DNA from: UBA2357 sp041916775
GTDB lineage: Bacteria > Pseudomonadota > Gammaproteobacteria > Burkholderiales > Rhodocyclaceae
DNA: 64,000 nucleotides
NCBI GenBank assembly: GCA_041916775.1
Contig: JAYRYZ010000008.1
Location: 101,568-165,567 of the forward strand
Direction of reading: 5' to 3'
Shown here in pieces: positions 8,114 through 15,469 of this stretch (its first letter is position 1; each line of letters opens with the position of its first letter). Under the pieces are notes generated by a model, which was given only the letters and a program-made list of their open reading frames with translations, did not search any database and had not been told where the DNA came from. A program made the position numbers and the translations under genes.

Positions 8114-9310
8114 ATGCAACAGGATTCACAGGCAACGCGCAGCGGACCGCTCGCCGGCGTGAAAGTGGTGGAGTTCGCCGGCATCGGCCCCGGCCCCTTC
8201 TGCGGCATGCTGCTCGCCGACATGGGCGCGGAGGTGACGCTGCTCGAGCGCGCTGGCGGCACCTTCTCGTCACAGCTCTTCGGCGGCGGCAGGAAGACCG
8301 TCGCCAACCGCGGCAAGAAGTCCATCTGCATCGACCTCAAGCACCCGGAGAGCAAGGCCCTGGTGCTGGCGCTGATCGACAGCGCCGACGTGCTCTTGGA
8401 AGGCTTCCGCCCCGGCGTGATGGAGCGGCTCGGTTTCGGCCCGGAAGTGTGTCTCGCGCGCAACCCCCGCCTGATTTACGGCCGCATGACCGGCTGGGGC
8501 CAGACCGGGCCGCTCGCCGAGCGCGCCGGCCACGACGCCAACTACGCGGCGATCGCCGGCGTGCTGGACACCGGGCGCCGTCATGGCGGCGCGCCCTGGG
8601 CACCGCCCACGCTGGTCGGCGACATGGGCGGCGGCGGCCTGATGCTCGCCTGGGGCATCGCCTGCGCGCTCTTCGAGGCGCAGCGCAGCGGCCAGGGGCA
8701 GGTCATCGACGCGGCGATGTGCGAGGGTGCGGCGGTGCTGGCCCAGGGCCTCTACAACCTCGACGCGCTGGGCGAGTGGAACGGTCACTGCGCGCTCGAT
8801 TCCAGCGCGCCGTTCTACGACGTCTATCAATGCCGGGACGGCGAGTGGCTGACGGTGTGTCCGCTCGAGCCGCAGTTCTACACCGCCTTCGTTGCCCGCC
8901 TCGGCCTTGGCGACGACCCCGACTTCTCCGGCAAGCAATACGACAACAGCCGTTGGCCGCTCATGAAGGAACGCCTCGTCACGCTCTTCCGCTCGCGTGA
9001 CCGCGCCGAGTGGCTCGCGCTCTTCGACGACACTGACGACTGCGTGTGGCCGGTGCTGAGCATGCGCGATGCGCCCGCGCACCCACACAACCGGGCACGC
9101 GCGAGCTTCGTCGACATCGGCGGCGTGGTCCAGCCCGCGCCCGCGCCCAGGCTGTCGCGCACCCCCGGCGCCATCCACGACCAGCCGCCGCTGCTCGGCG
9201 AGCACACGCGCGAGCGCTTGCTCGCAGCCGGTCTGAGCGCCGCCGAGGTCGATCGCCTGGTGGCGATCGGCGCGGTCGCCTGTCGGCAGGGCGGGGACCA
9301 GGCGGGCTGA
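8114..9310 (+). CDS. CaiB/BaiF-family CoA enzyme, alpha-methylacyl-CoA racemase type
   Basis: A 398-residue protein of the family III CoA-transferase fold. It begins 'LAGVKVVEFAGIGPGPFCGMLLADMGAEV', as racemases do. The three residues known from alpha-methylacyl-CoA racemases are visible: His140 ('GHDANYAAIAG'), Asp170 ('VGDMGGGGLM') and Glu252 ('PLEPQFY'). Having the His/Asp/Glu set rather than only the transferase Asp favours epimerising 2-methylacyl-CoA esters (branched fatty acid or sterol side-chain degradation) over CoA transfer. It starts 12 bases after the hybrid kinase gene, so it may be read from the same transcript, but no functional link is evident. It is convergent with nadV. Confidence 0.87.
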   Translation: MQQDSQATRSGPLAGVKVVEFAGIGPGPFCGMLLADMGAEVTLLERAGGTFSSQLFGGGRKTVANRGKKSICIDLKHPESKALVLALIDSADVLLEGFRPGVMERLGFGPEVCLARNPRLIYGRMTGWGQTGPLAERAGHDANYAAIAGVLDTGRRHGGAPWAPPTLVGDMGGGGLMLAWGIACALFEAQRSGQGQVIDAAMCEGAAVLAQGLYNLDALGEWNGHCALDSSAPFYDVYQCRDGEWLTVCPLEPQFYTAFVARLGLGDDPDFSGKQYDNSRWPLMKERLVTLFRSRDRAEWLALFDDTDDCVWPVLSMRDAPAHPHNRARASFVDIGGVVQPAPAPRLSRTPGAIHDQPPLLGEHTRERLLAAGLSAAEVDRLVAIGAVACRQGGDQAG

Positions 9311-9318
9311 CTGCGCCT

Positions 9319-10695
9319 TCAGCCGCGCGCGGCGCGATCGCGGATGTCGTCGAAGCGCCAGTCCACCAGCAACTCGCCATTGCGGAACACCGGGATCAAC
9401 GCGTTGTGCTGGGTGCCCAGCGCATCGCGCGCGATGGTGCGGTAGCCGTCGGCGTCATGCACCAGCGCGAGGCGGCCGGCCTTCGAGCGCTTGCCCGGGT
9501 CGGTGCGCGGATCCTTGCGGATGTCGCGCCAGTGGCCGGCCACGCGGATCGCCGACGCCTTCATCGCGAACTGTTGGGTATCGCGATTCACATGCTGAAG
9601 GAGGCCGCCACCCATGCCGAAGGCGAGGTTATCGGCGGACAGGCCGCGCTGCTTCAGCGCTTCGAGGATCTCGCCGATGCTGTCCACCGTGATGCCGTCG
9701 CCCTGGATGAGCCGCACGCAGTCGGGCAGCACGCGGTAGCCGCGGGTGTTGGTGCGGCTGCCGAAGCGGGCCATCAGCCGCTCCAGCGCTTCCGGCACGA
9801 TCTCGACCGGGTTGCCGGAGTCGGGGCGGATCACCAGCGTGCCGCCCATCTGCTGCACCCAGTCGCGCAGGGTCTCGCCCCACAGGTGGTCGATCGCGTT
9901 GAAGAGGTCGTACGAGTCGCTCACCACCGCCAGCACCTTGCCCTTGCCGCCGAACTGCTTGAGCATGTTCGCATAGGCCGAACCTTCCCCGTCGCGGCCC
10001 CAGGCGGTGATGGTGCTGTGCTCCGCAGCGGGGATCGAGAAGCCCGCCATCTCGGCAGCGTAGAAGCGTCGTGCCGCAAGCACCGCCGAGACCGTATCGG
10101 TGCCGAGGAAGTTCACCAGATGCGCGGCTCCGCCGAGCGCGGCGGTCTCTGCGGAGCTGGCACCGCGTGCGCCGAAGTCGTGCAGCTTGAACGCCAGGCC
10201 GGAGAGGTCGTCCGCCGTCTCGCGCAGGTAGGCGGCGATCACCTGGCGACAGGCGTGGGAGAGCGTTGCCACCGTGCTCGGATACCAGATCGCGCGCAGT
10301 AGCGCGGTCTCGATGTAGGTGGTGAGCCAGAAGAACTGCGGGTCGGTGTTCACCACCTGCAGCAGCACGTTGCCGTTGGGTACCAGGCTGCCTTCGGGCA
10401 CCGCCTCGATCTCCAGCGGCAGGCGGCCGCCGTGGCGGCGCACCAGCGCGTTCCAGCCCTCGCGGTTGAAGGGCACGCCATGCAGCGCGCACACCGCCTC
10501 GGCCTCCTCGACCTCCTCGTGGCTCACCGGCTGCAGCAGCGTCTCCTTGATGAACATCTGCAGGCCGAAGAACAGCGTGCGCGCGAAGCGCCCGCCGCGG
10601 GATTCGATGTAGCTCGAAACGTACTCCGTCCCCTCGGGGTACTGGAGGTAGTGCGAGGTCTTGTAGGAATCGGTGTTCAGGATCAGGTTGCGCAT
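9319..10695 (-). CDS. nadV: Nicotinamide phosphoribosyltransferase
   Basis: A 458-residue member of the NAMPT/NadV group: 'NTDSYKTSHYLQYPEGTEYVSSYIESRGG' at the N-terminus, catalytic His in 'AAEHSTITAWG', and the phosphate-binding 'RPDSGNPVE'. It makes nicotinamide mononucleotide from nicotinamide and PRPP, the first step of the two-step salvage route to NAD. The 'AEHSTITAWG' motif and length match NAMPT/NadV better than nicotinate enzymes such as PncB. A strong GGAGGAG ribosome-binding site precedes the ATG at 10695. The next enzyme, NMN adenylyltransferase, is encoded directly upstream on the same strand, and an NrtR-type operator lies in its promoter region at 10801. Confidence 0.92.
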   Translation of the reverse strand: MRNLILNTDSYKTSHYLQYPEGTEYVSSYIESRGGRFARTLFFGLQMFIKETLLQPVSHEEVEEAEAVCALHGVPFNREGWNALVRRHGGRLPLEIEAVPEGSLVPNGNVLLQVVNTDPQFFWLTTYIETALLRAIWYPSTVATLSHACRQVIAAYLRETADDLSGLAFKLHDFGARGASSAETAALGGAAHLVNFLGTDTVSAVLAARRFYAAEMAGFSIPAAEHSTITAWGRDGEGSAYANMLKQFGGKGKVLAVVSDSYDLFNAIDHLWGETLRDWVQQMGGTLVIRPDSGNPVEIVPEALERLMARFGSRTNTRGYRVLPDCVRLIQGDGITVDSIGEILEALKQRGLSADNLAFGMGGGLLQHVNRDTQQFAMKASAIRVAGHWRDIRKDPRTDPGKRSKAGRLALVHDADGYRTIARDALGTQHNALIPVFRNGELLVDWRFDDIRDRAARG

Positions 10696-10800
10696 GACGG
10701 AACTCCTCCGGTCACGAATGTCGGGCGCCGGTCTGTCCGGCGCGGCCCGCGGCGAATCTGCCGCACCGCGGGCAGGCGCCCTGCCGTCGCGGTGATTGAA

Positions 10801-10819
10801 TAGTGGCTATAGGCCACTA
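10801..10819. promoter_or_regulatory. Probable NrtR operator upstream of nadV
   Basis: Inverted repeat TAGTGGC - 5 bases - GCCACTA, perfect over both 7-base arms. It lies 105 bases upstream of the nadV start. The same half-sites recur at 12032-12050 (before nadM) and 12897-12925 (before nrtR), the three promoter regions expected of an NrtR regulon. Binding by the NrtR encoded at 12943 is inferred from this co-occurrence. Confidence 0.72.
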
Positions 10820-10855
10820 ATAAGTCAAGTCCTGTTTTCACGCACGCCTTCGCGG

Positions 10856-11935
10856 TCAGGGGTTGCCGACCAGGTCTTGCAGGATGAAGTAGTGATCCTC
10901 GAACATGCGCACCGGGTCCAGCTCGCCCAGTGGCACCCAGGACGCGCGCGCGGCATCGTCGCCCCCCTTCACGCGCGGCAGCTCGGGCTGACGGGCGAGC
11001 TCGAAGTGGAAGGCATGGGTGATGGTGCGGCCACGCGCCGAGCGGTGCGGGTCGTCATACACCCGGCTCGCGCGCAGCGAGCCGCGCAGCACCGGCGCGG
11101 GCACCTTCAGCCGGGTCTCCTCGCGCAACTCGCGCAGCACCGCGTCCAGCAGCCGCTCGGCGGGGTCGACGAAGCCGCCCGGCAGCGCCCACAGACCCTT
11201 GCCCGGGCGCGCCCGGCGCTCCACCAGCAGCACGTGGCCCGACTGCACCACCACCGCATCGACGGTGACGAAGGTGGGCGGGTAGGGCGCGTTCGCCCAG
11301 CTCGCGCGGTAGGTGCGGACGAAGGCGATCTCGTCGCGGAGCTCAGCGTAATCGGCCGCGCCGGCGATCCAGCCGGCAAGCTCGGCACCCACCCCGGGGG
11401 CGAGCAGGCCCTCGTCGACGAGCCGGCGGGGCGCATCCGGGTCGGAGAAAAGACGCTCGCGCAGCGGCGTGGCGCTGATCTGGCGGTGGTTGGGCACGGC
11501 GATGGCCTGCCACTGCGGAAACAGGCCGAGGTAGAAGCCGGTGTGGTCCTTCGCGTGGCCGATCAGTGCGATGCGCGCCTTGCGGTGCGGGCTGCGGTGG
11601 TGGGCAGTGACGAGGCCGGCCACCGTGGCCTGCACGTTGCGCACCCAGGCGTCGTCGTTGTACGGCACGTCCATCAGCGGCGATACCAGCAGCCGCGCCT
11701 GGTCCTCGGCGGGCAAGGCGGCGCGGATCATGCGTTCGCGCTCCGCGTGCGTCCACGGGTTGCGCGGACTGCGCGCCTGCCAGGCCGAGCCGAGCAGCAC
11801 GATCAGACGCCCGGCACGCCGCAGGCCCTCCTGCACTACCTGCAGATGCCCGACATGAAAGGGCTGGAAGCGGCCGATGAAGACCGCGAAGTCGAACTCC
11901 GGCGCAGCGCCGGAAAGGGGGGATGCATCAGACAT
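10856..11935 (-). CDS. Bifunctional NMN adenylyltransferase/Nudix hydrolase
   Basis: A 359-residue fusion. The N-terminal half is a NadM-type nucleotidyltransferase with 'VFIGRFQPFHVGHL' (HxGH) and 'NPWTHAERERMI', making NAD from NMN and ATP. The C-terminal half is a Nudix domain with an intact box, 'GGFVDPAERLLDAVLRELREETRL', expected to hydrolyse ADP-ribose or similar nucleotides. This architecture is known from NadM-Nudix proteins. Together with nadV it completes nicotinamide salvage to NAD. The ATG at 11935 starts the conserved protein. An NrtR-type operator lies about 100 bases upstream, and nadV is downstream on the same strand with its own operator between the genes. Confidence 0.9.
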   Translation of the reverse strand: MSDASPLSGAAPEFDFAVFIGRFQPFHVGHLQVVQEGLRRAGRLIVLLGSAWQARSPRNPWTHAERERMIRAALPAEDQARLLVSPLMDVPYNDDAWVRNVQATVAGLVTAHHRSPHRKARIALIGHAKDHTGFYLGLFPQWQAIAVPNHRQISATPLRERLFSDPDAPRRLVDEGLLAPGVGAELAGWIAGAADYAELRDEIAFVRTYRASWANAPYPPTFVTVDAVVVQSGHVLLVERRARPGKGLWALPGGFVDPAERLLDAVLRELREETRLKVPAPVLRGSLRASRVYDDPHRSARGRTITHAFHFELARQPELPRVKGGDDAARASWVPLGELDPVRMFEDHYFILQDLVGNP

Positions 11936-12031
11936 GGCCGCAAGCTCCTTGCTGGCGATTGCAGCGCGCCGGTCTGCCCGGCACGCCGACCGGGATGACG
12001 GTCGCCCCGGGTGCGGACATGGTAAGGGTTT

Positions 12032-12050
12032 TATTGTCTATGAGCCACTA
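12032..12050. promoter_or_regulatory. Probable NrtR operator upstream of the NMN adenylyltransferase gene
   Basis: TATTGTC - 5 bases - GCCACTA: one arm is identical to the nadV operator and the other matches at 5 of 7 positions, with the same 19-base spacing. It overlaps the stop codon of the neighbouring vapC gene (12038-12040), so the toxin-antitoxin module abuts the regulatory site directly. Function is inferred from the matching sites at 10801 and 12897. Confidence 0.55.
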
Positions 12051-12478
12051 TGTTCCACTTTCAGCCGCGCGAAGTAGCTCTTGTAGGGGCGAGGGTCGCG
12101 GGTCAGGACGCTCAGGTTGGATACGGCTGCATGTGCGCCGATGAAGAAGTCCGGCAGCGGCCTCTGCCGCGAACCACCCTTGCGCCTGTACTGGCTGTAT
12201 GCCGCGGCTGTGAGTGCGGCGGCCGCCCAGGGAATCGGGGATCGCAAGGTATCGTAAACGTCGAGCATCGCATCCAGCGCCCCGACATCCGGCGCCGGAA
12301 TCAGCAACTCCGAGTAAATGACGATGTTGACATGCAGCGGCGCCCGTTCGCTACACGCCTGGAGCGTATCGATCGCCCAGCCGTGCCAAGGACTGGCCTC
12401 GTCCATGCAGTCAATCCAGATATTGGTGTCGACAAGCACGCCTGCAGAGCCATCGTAGCGCGCAAGGCTAGCGGGCAC
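12038..12478 (-). CDS. vapC: VapC-type PIN-domain toxin
   Basis: A 146-residue PIN ribonuclease: first acidic residue in 'VLVDTNIWID' (Asp17), the second in the 'YSELLIP' helix, and later acids around 'PLPDFFIGAHA' and 'LTRDPRPYKSY'. PIN toxins cleave tRNA or rRNA and are held inactive by their antitoxin. The gene overlaps the end of the antitoxin gene by 11 bases, the normal translationally coupled order (antitoxin first). The module sits between the NAD-salvage genes and nrtR, and its last codons overlap the operator upstream of the NMN adenylyltransferase gene. Confidence 0.88.
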   Translation of the reverse strand: MPASLARYDGSAGVLVDTNIWIDCMDEASPWHGWAIDTLQACSERAPLHVNIVIYSELLIPAPDVGALDAMLDVYDTLRSPIPWAAAALTAAAYSQYRRKGGSRQRPLPDFFIGAHAAVSNLSVLTRDPRPYKSYFARLKVEHSGS

Positions 12479-12752
12479 CGGGCGTATCGTCCTTGCTGGC
12501 TTCGTCGCCTCGGATGAAGCTCATGATCTCGTCTGCGCCGAGTTGCTGGAAGTCGGCGCCCAGGCTGCTGCGAACCCGGGCCGCAGCCGCCCTGAGCGCA
12601 GCCCGACGGTCCTCCCTGACGTTGGTGCCGACCGGAGTGATGACGATCTTGCTGCCCTCCAGGCTGAACGTGACCTCGCTGCCTGGTGCAACACCTGCGG
12701 CCACCCTGATGTGCTTGGGGATCGTGACCTGCCCCTTGTCCGTTACGAGCAT
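12468..12752 (-). CDS. vapB: AbrB/MazE-type antitoxin of the VapBC module
   Basis: A 94-residue protein opening with a swapped-hairpin AbrB domain, 'MLVTDKGQVTIPKHIR', followed by 'GVAPGSEVTFSLEGSKIVITPV'; the C-terminal part is a helical toxin-binding tail. It should bind its own promoter and neutralise the VapC encoded immediately downstream, with which it overlaps by 11 bases. The ATG at 12752 is chosen because it begins the AbrB fold exactly; the frame is open to 12794, but the extra 14 residues are not typical of the family. Confidence 0.85.
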   Translation of the reverse strand: MLVTDKGQVTIPKHIRVAAGVAPGSEVTFSLEGSKIVITPVGTNVREDRRAALRAAAARVRSSLGADFQQLGADEIMSFIRGDEASKDDTPGAR

Positions 12753-12896
12753 TGCGACCTCACTGATAAGCGAACGAACTGGTAAGAATTCCAAGTTGGA
12801 ATCCTAGCGCCGAGGACGCAGCGGTACAACCCGCATCGGACCGGTCGCCCTCCGGCGCATGTTCCAGGGTGACACCCACCCCGGTTAAAGCTATCG

Positions 12897-12925
12897 TAGT
12901 GGCGATTATTGGCCAATCGCCACTA
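12897..12925. promoter_or_regulatory. Probable NrtR autoregulatory operator
   Basis: An 11-base perfect inverted repeat (TAGTGGCGATT / AATCGCCACTA) around a 7-base spacer. It ends 17 bases before the nrtR start codon. Inside it a second 19-base register (TATTGGC - 5 bases - GCCACTA, 12907-12925) resembles the operators at 10801 and 12032, so two overlapping binding positions are possible. Its position over the nrtR leader suggests autorepression. Confidence 0.65.
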
Positions 12926-12942
12926 TGCGGTATCGACACGCC

Positions 12943-13689
12943 ATGTCCCACTCCAACGATTCCGAAGCCGCCTTCCTCGCCCGCTACGACAGCCGCGCCC
13001 ATGCCGCGCCGCTCGCCACCGTGGATCTCGCGATCTTCACGCTGGCGGAAGGCGGCTTGCAGATCCTGCTGGTGCGGCGCGGCGAGCATCCGTGCCGCGG
13101 CCGCTGGGCGCTGCCGGGCGGCTTCGTCGATCTCGCGCAGGATGTCTCGCTGGAGGCCACCGCGCACCGCAAGCTCCTGGCCAAGACCGGCGTCGCCACC
13201 CCATGGCTGGAGCAGGTGTGCAGCGTCGGCGGGCCGGAGCGGGATCCGCGCGGCTGGTCGATCACGGTGCTCTACATGGCGCTGATCGCGCACGCCCCGA
13301 CACCCACGCAGGTCGCCGCCGATGGCGAGGCGCGCTGGTGGCGATGGGACGACGCGCTCGCGCTCGACCTCGCCTTCGACCACAAGGCGCTTGCGATGCA
13401 GGCTCGCGCGCGGCTGCGCAACAAGACCGCCTACACCGCCCTGCCGGTGTTCGTGCTGCCCCAGCCCTTCACGCTCGGCGCACTGCAGCGTGCCTTCGAG
13501 ACCCTGCTGGAGGCGCCTTTGGAGAAGAAATCCTTCCGCCGCCGCATGGACGAATCCGGCTTGCTCGAGGTGGTCGGCGAGGGGCCGCCCGAAGGCGGCC
13601 GCGGCCGGCCGGCAGTCCTGTGCCGGCCGCGACCCGGCGCGCGGGACCATGTGTTCGCGCGGGTGCTGGGGTTGGGGGGCGGGGAATAG
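12943..13689 (+). CDS. nrtR: NrtR-type Nudix-related repressor of NAD metabolism
   Basis: A 248-residue protein with an N-terminal Nudix-fold domain ('FTLAEGGLQILLVRRGEHPCRGRWALPGGFVD') and a C-terminal winged-helix-like region ('TLGALQRAFETLLEAPLEKKSFRRRM'). The Nudix box is degenerate: where hydrolases have R-E-x-x-E-E there is 'HRKLLAKTG', so the domain should bind an ADP-ribose-like ligand without cleaving it, as known for NrtR repressors. Palindromes with shared TAGTGGC/GCCACTA arms lie upstream of nadV, the NMN adenylyltransferase gene and nrtR itself. The ATG at 12943 is preferred over the in-frame ATG at 12925, which lies inside the operator; neither has a strong ribosome-binding site. 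Confidence 0.85.
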   Translation: MSHSNDSEAAFLARYDSRAHAAPLATVDLAIFTLAEGGLQILLVRRGEHPCRGRWALPGGFVDLAQDVSLEATAHRKLLAKTGVATPWLEQVCSVGGPERDPRGWSITVLYMALIAHAPTPTQVAADGEARWWRWDDALALDLAFDHKALAMQARARLRNKTAYTALPVFVLPQPFTLGALQRAFETLLEAPLEKKSFRRRMDESGLLEVVGEGPPEGGRGRPAVLCRPRPGARDHVFARVLGLGGGE

Positions 13690-13761
13690 CTCAGCTGGTC
13701 GTGAAGATCCACGCGCGGTTACGCTAGCAGTATTCCAGATCGGACATCAGGACGCCCCACC

Positions 13762-14715
13762 ATGGAAAAGATCGTCTTTCTCGACCGCGACACCATCGCC
13801 CCGCAGATCCGGCTGCGCAGCCCGGCTTTCGCACACACGCTCGAAACCCATGCGCGCACCACGCCCGAGGAGGTGGTCGCGCGGCTTGCCGGCGCCAGCA
13901 TCGCGATCACCAACAAGGTACCGCTGCGCGCCGAGGCGCTGGCGCAGCTGCCCGGCCTCAAGCTCATCGCCGTCGCCGCGACCGGCACCGACTGTGTGGA
14001 CAAGGCCTGGTGTGCCGCGCACGGCGTTGCGGTGACGAACATCCGCGATTACGCGCGCAACACCGTGCCGGAACACACCTTCGCGCTCATCCTCGCGCTG
14101 CGCCGCAACCTCGTCGCCTACCGTCAGGACGTCATCGACGGTGAATGGCAGCGCGCCGCGCAGTTCTGCTTCTTCAACCACGCCATCAACGACCTTGCCG
14201 GCACACGCCTCGGCATCATCGGCGAAGGCGGGCTGGGCCAGCGCGTCGCCGAGATCGGCCGCGCCTTCGGCATGCAGCCGCTCTTCGCCGCGCGCAAGGG
14301 CAAGCCCAGCCCGGGGCGGCTCTACACCCCGTGGGACGAGGTGCTCGCCACCAGCGACGTCATCACCATCCACAGCCCGCTCACCCCCGCCACGCGCGGC
14401 ATGATCGGCATCGACGAGTTCCGCGCGATGGCGCGCCGCCCGCTGCTCATCAACACCGCCCGCGGCGGCCAGGTGGACGAGGCCGCGCTGGTCCGGGCTC
14501 TCGACGAAGGCCTCATCAGCGGCGCCGGCTTCGACGTCACCGACGGCGAACCGCCCGCCGCCGACAGCCCGATGATGCGCATCGCCGCCCGCCCCAACGT
14601 CATCCTCACCCCGCACGTCGCCTGGGCGTCGGACGAGGCCCAGCAGGCGCTCGCCGATCAGCTCATCGACAACATCGAGCGCTTCGTTGCCGGGGATCCG
14701 CGGAATCTGGTGTAG
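13762..14715 (+). CDS. D-2-hydroxyacid dehydrogenase, glycerate/hydroxypyruvate type
   Basis: A 317-residue NAD(P)-dependent D-2-hydroxyacid dehydrogenase. The nucleotide-binding motif is 'LGIIGEGGLGQRVAEIGRAFGM'. The catalytic triad is visible as Arg in 'LINTARGGQVDE', Glu in 'FDVTDGEPP' and His in 'ILTPHVAWAS'. The N-terminal catalytic domain and 'VAATGTDCVDKAWCAAHGVAVTNI' resemble hydroxypyruvate/glycerate dehydrogenases (HprA). It would interconvert hydroxypyruvate or glyoxylate and D-glycerate or glycolate; the exact substrate is not decided by sequence alone. It starts 72 bases after nrtR, and no NrtR-like site is seen in that gap. Confidence 0.87.
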   Translation: MEKIVFLDRDTIAPQIRLRSPAFAHTLETHARTTPEEVVARLAGASIAITNKVPLRAEALAQLPGLKLIAVAATGTDCVDKAWCAAHGVAVTNIRDYARNTVPEHTFALILALRRNLVAYRQDVIDGEWQRAAQFCFFNHAINDLAGTRLGIIGEGGLGQRVAEIGRAFGMQPLFAARKGKPSPGRLYTPWDEVLATSDVITIHSPLTPATRGMIGIDEFRAMARRPLLINTARGGQVDEAALVRALDEGLISGAGFDVTDGEPPAADSPMMRIAARPNVILTPHVAWASDEAQQALADQLIDNIERFVAGDPRNLV

Positions 14716-14784
14716 GGGGGGCGACGGCAACCCGAGCGGCCATCGGCTGACGATGCCGCCCCGGGTAAGCCGCTTGCATCTTCC

Positions 14785-15252
14785 CTACAACGGTCGCCCC
14801 AACCGCTTCTCCACCTGCTTCTTCTCCCATTCCGCGCCCATGAAGGGCAGCCACTGGAACACCGAGGTGGCGTGCATGAGGATGCCGATGCCCCAGCCGA
14901 GCGCTGGCCACTTCGCCCAGAAGTAGCCCGGGCTGGCGACGAGGTTGATGGCGATCAGCGCGGCGATGACCACCACGTACTGGAGCAAGTGGATGTAGAA
15001 GCCGCGCACCTTGCGGACGTGGTTCAGGGCGAGTTGTTCTTCGACTGCGGTGGGGTTTGCGACGGACATGGCAGGCTCACTGGTGAGTTCGGAGAAGTCG
15101 ATCTCGAAGACCGACGCCAGTGATTTCAAGGTTTCCGGGCTCGCGGCCTGGCCGCGCTCGATGCGCTGCACGGTTCGGACGCTGAGGCCGCTCAGTTCGG
15201 CCAGTTGTTGTTGCGACTAGCCGCGCTGCAGCCGGAGTTTCTGGACAAGCAT
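14785..15252 (-). pseudogene. XRE-type HTH gene with C-terminal 2TM domain, interrupted by an amber codon
   Basis: On the minus strand an AGGAG ribosome-binding site precedes an ATG at 15252, opening an XRE helix-turn-helix: MLVQKLRLQRG, then TAG at 15217-15219, then SQQQLAELSGLSVRTVQRIERG. The stop sits where XRE proteins of this type have Trp (usual pattern RGWSQQQLA), so a single TGG-to-TAG change explains it. Downstream the frame is intact to 14785: the rest of the HTH, 'LASVFEIDFSEL', a linker and a two-helix membrane domain ('LLQYVVVIAALIAINLV', 'GWGIGILMHATSVF'). Unless the amber is suppressed or translation restarts at a GTG near 15171, the DNA-binding domain is lost. A sequencing error cannot be excluded. 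Confidence 0.8.
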
Positions 15253-15469
15253 GGTGACTCCTTGATTTCACAGCCCGAACAGTGGCCGATTTTGCCGCGA
15301 ATGCCCACGACACGCACCCGACAGCAGGGCGACAGCGGCACGACAAGGGCACGACAGCGCCAGTGTCGGCAGGTGCAGCGGCTGAGCAGGGTCTCCTCGG
15401 GCGATCGACGCCGCCCATGCAGGCTGCTGCGGTGTGCTTCTGTCGGGCGGCTGCGTCGAGGCCCGATCA

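Noticed and set aside
9319..10695. Calling this gene nicotinate phosphoribosyltransferase (pncB)
   Set aside because: 'AAEHSTITAWG', the length and the NrtR/NadM context fit the nicotinamide-using NadV/NAMPT group.
13681..13700. GGGGAATAGCTCAGCTGGT, which looks like the 5' end and D-arm of a tRNA
   Set aside because: No anticodon stem, T-loop (GGTTCGAATC-like) or acceptor 3' strand follows, and the stretch includes the nrtR stop codon; at most a chance match or tiny remnant.
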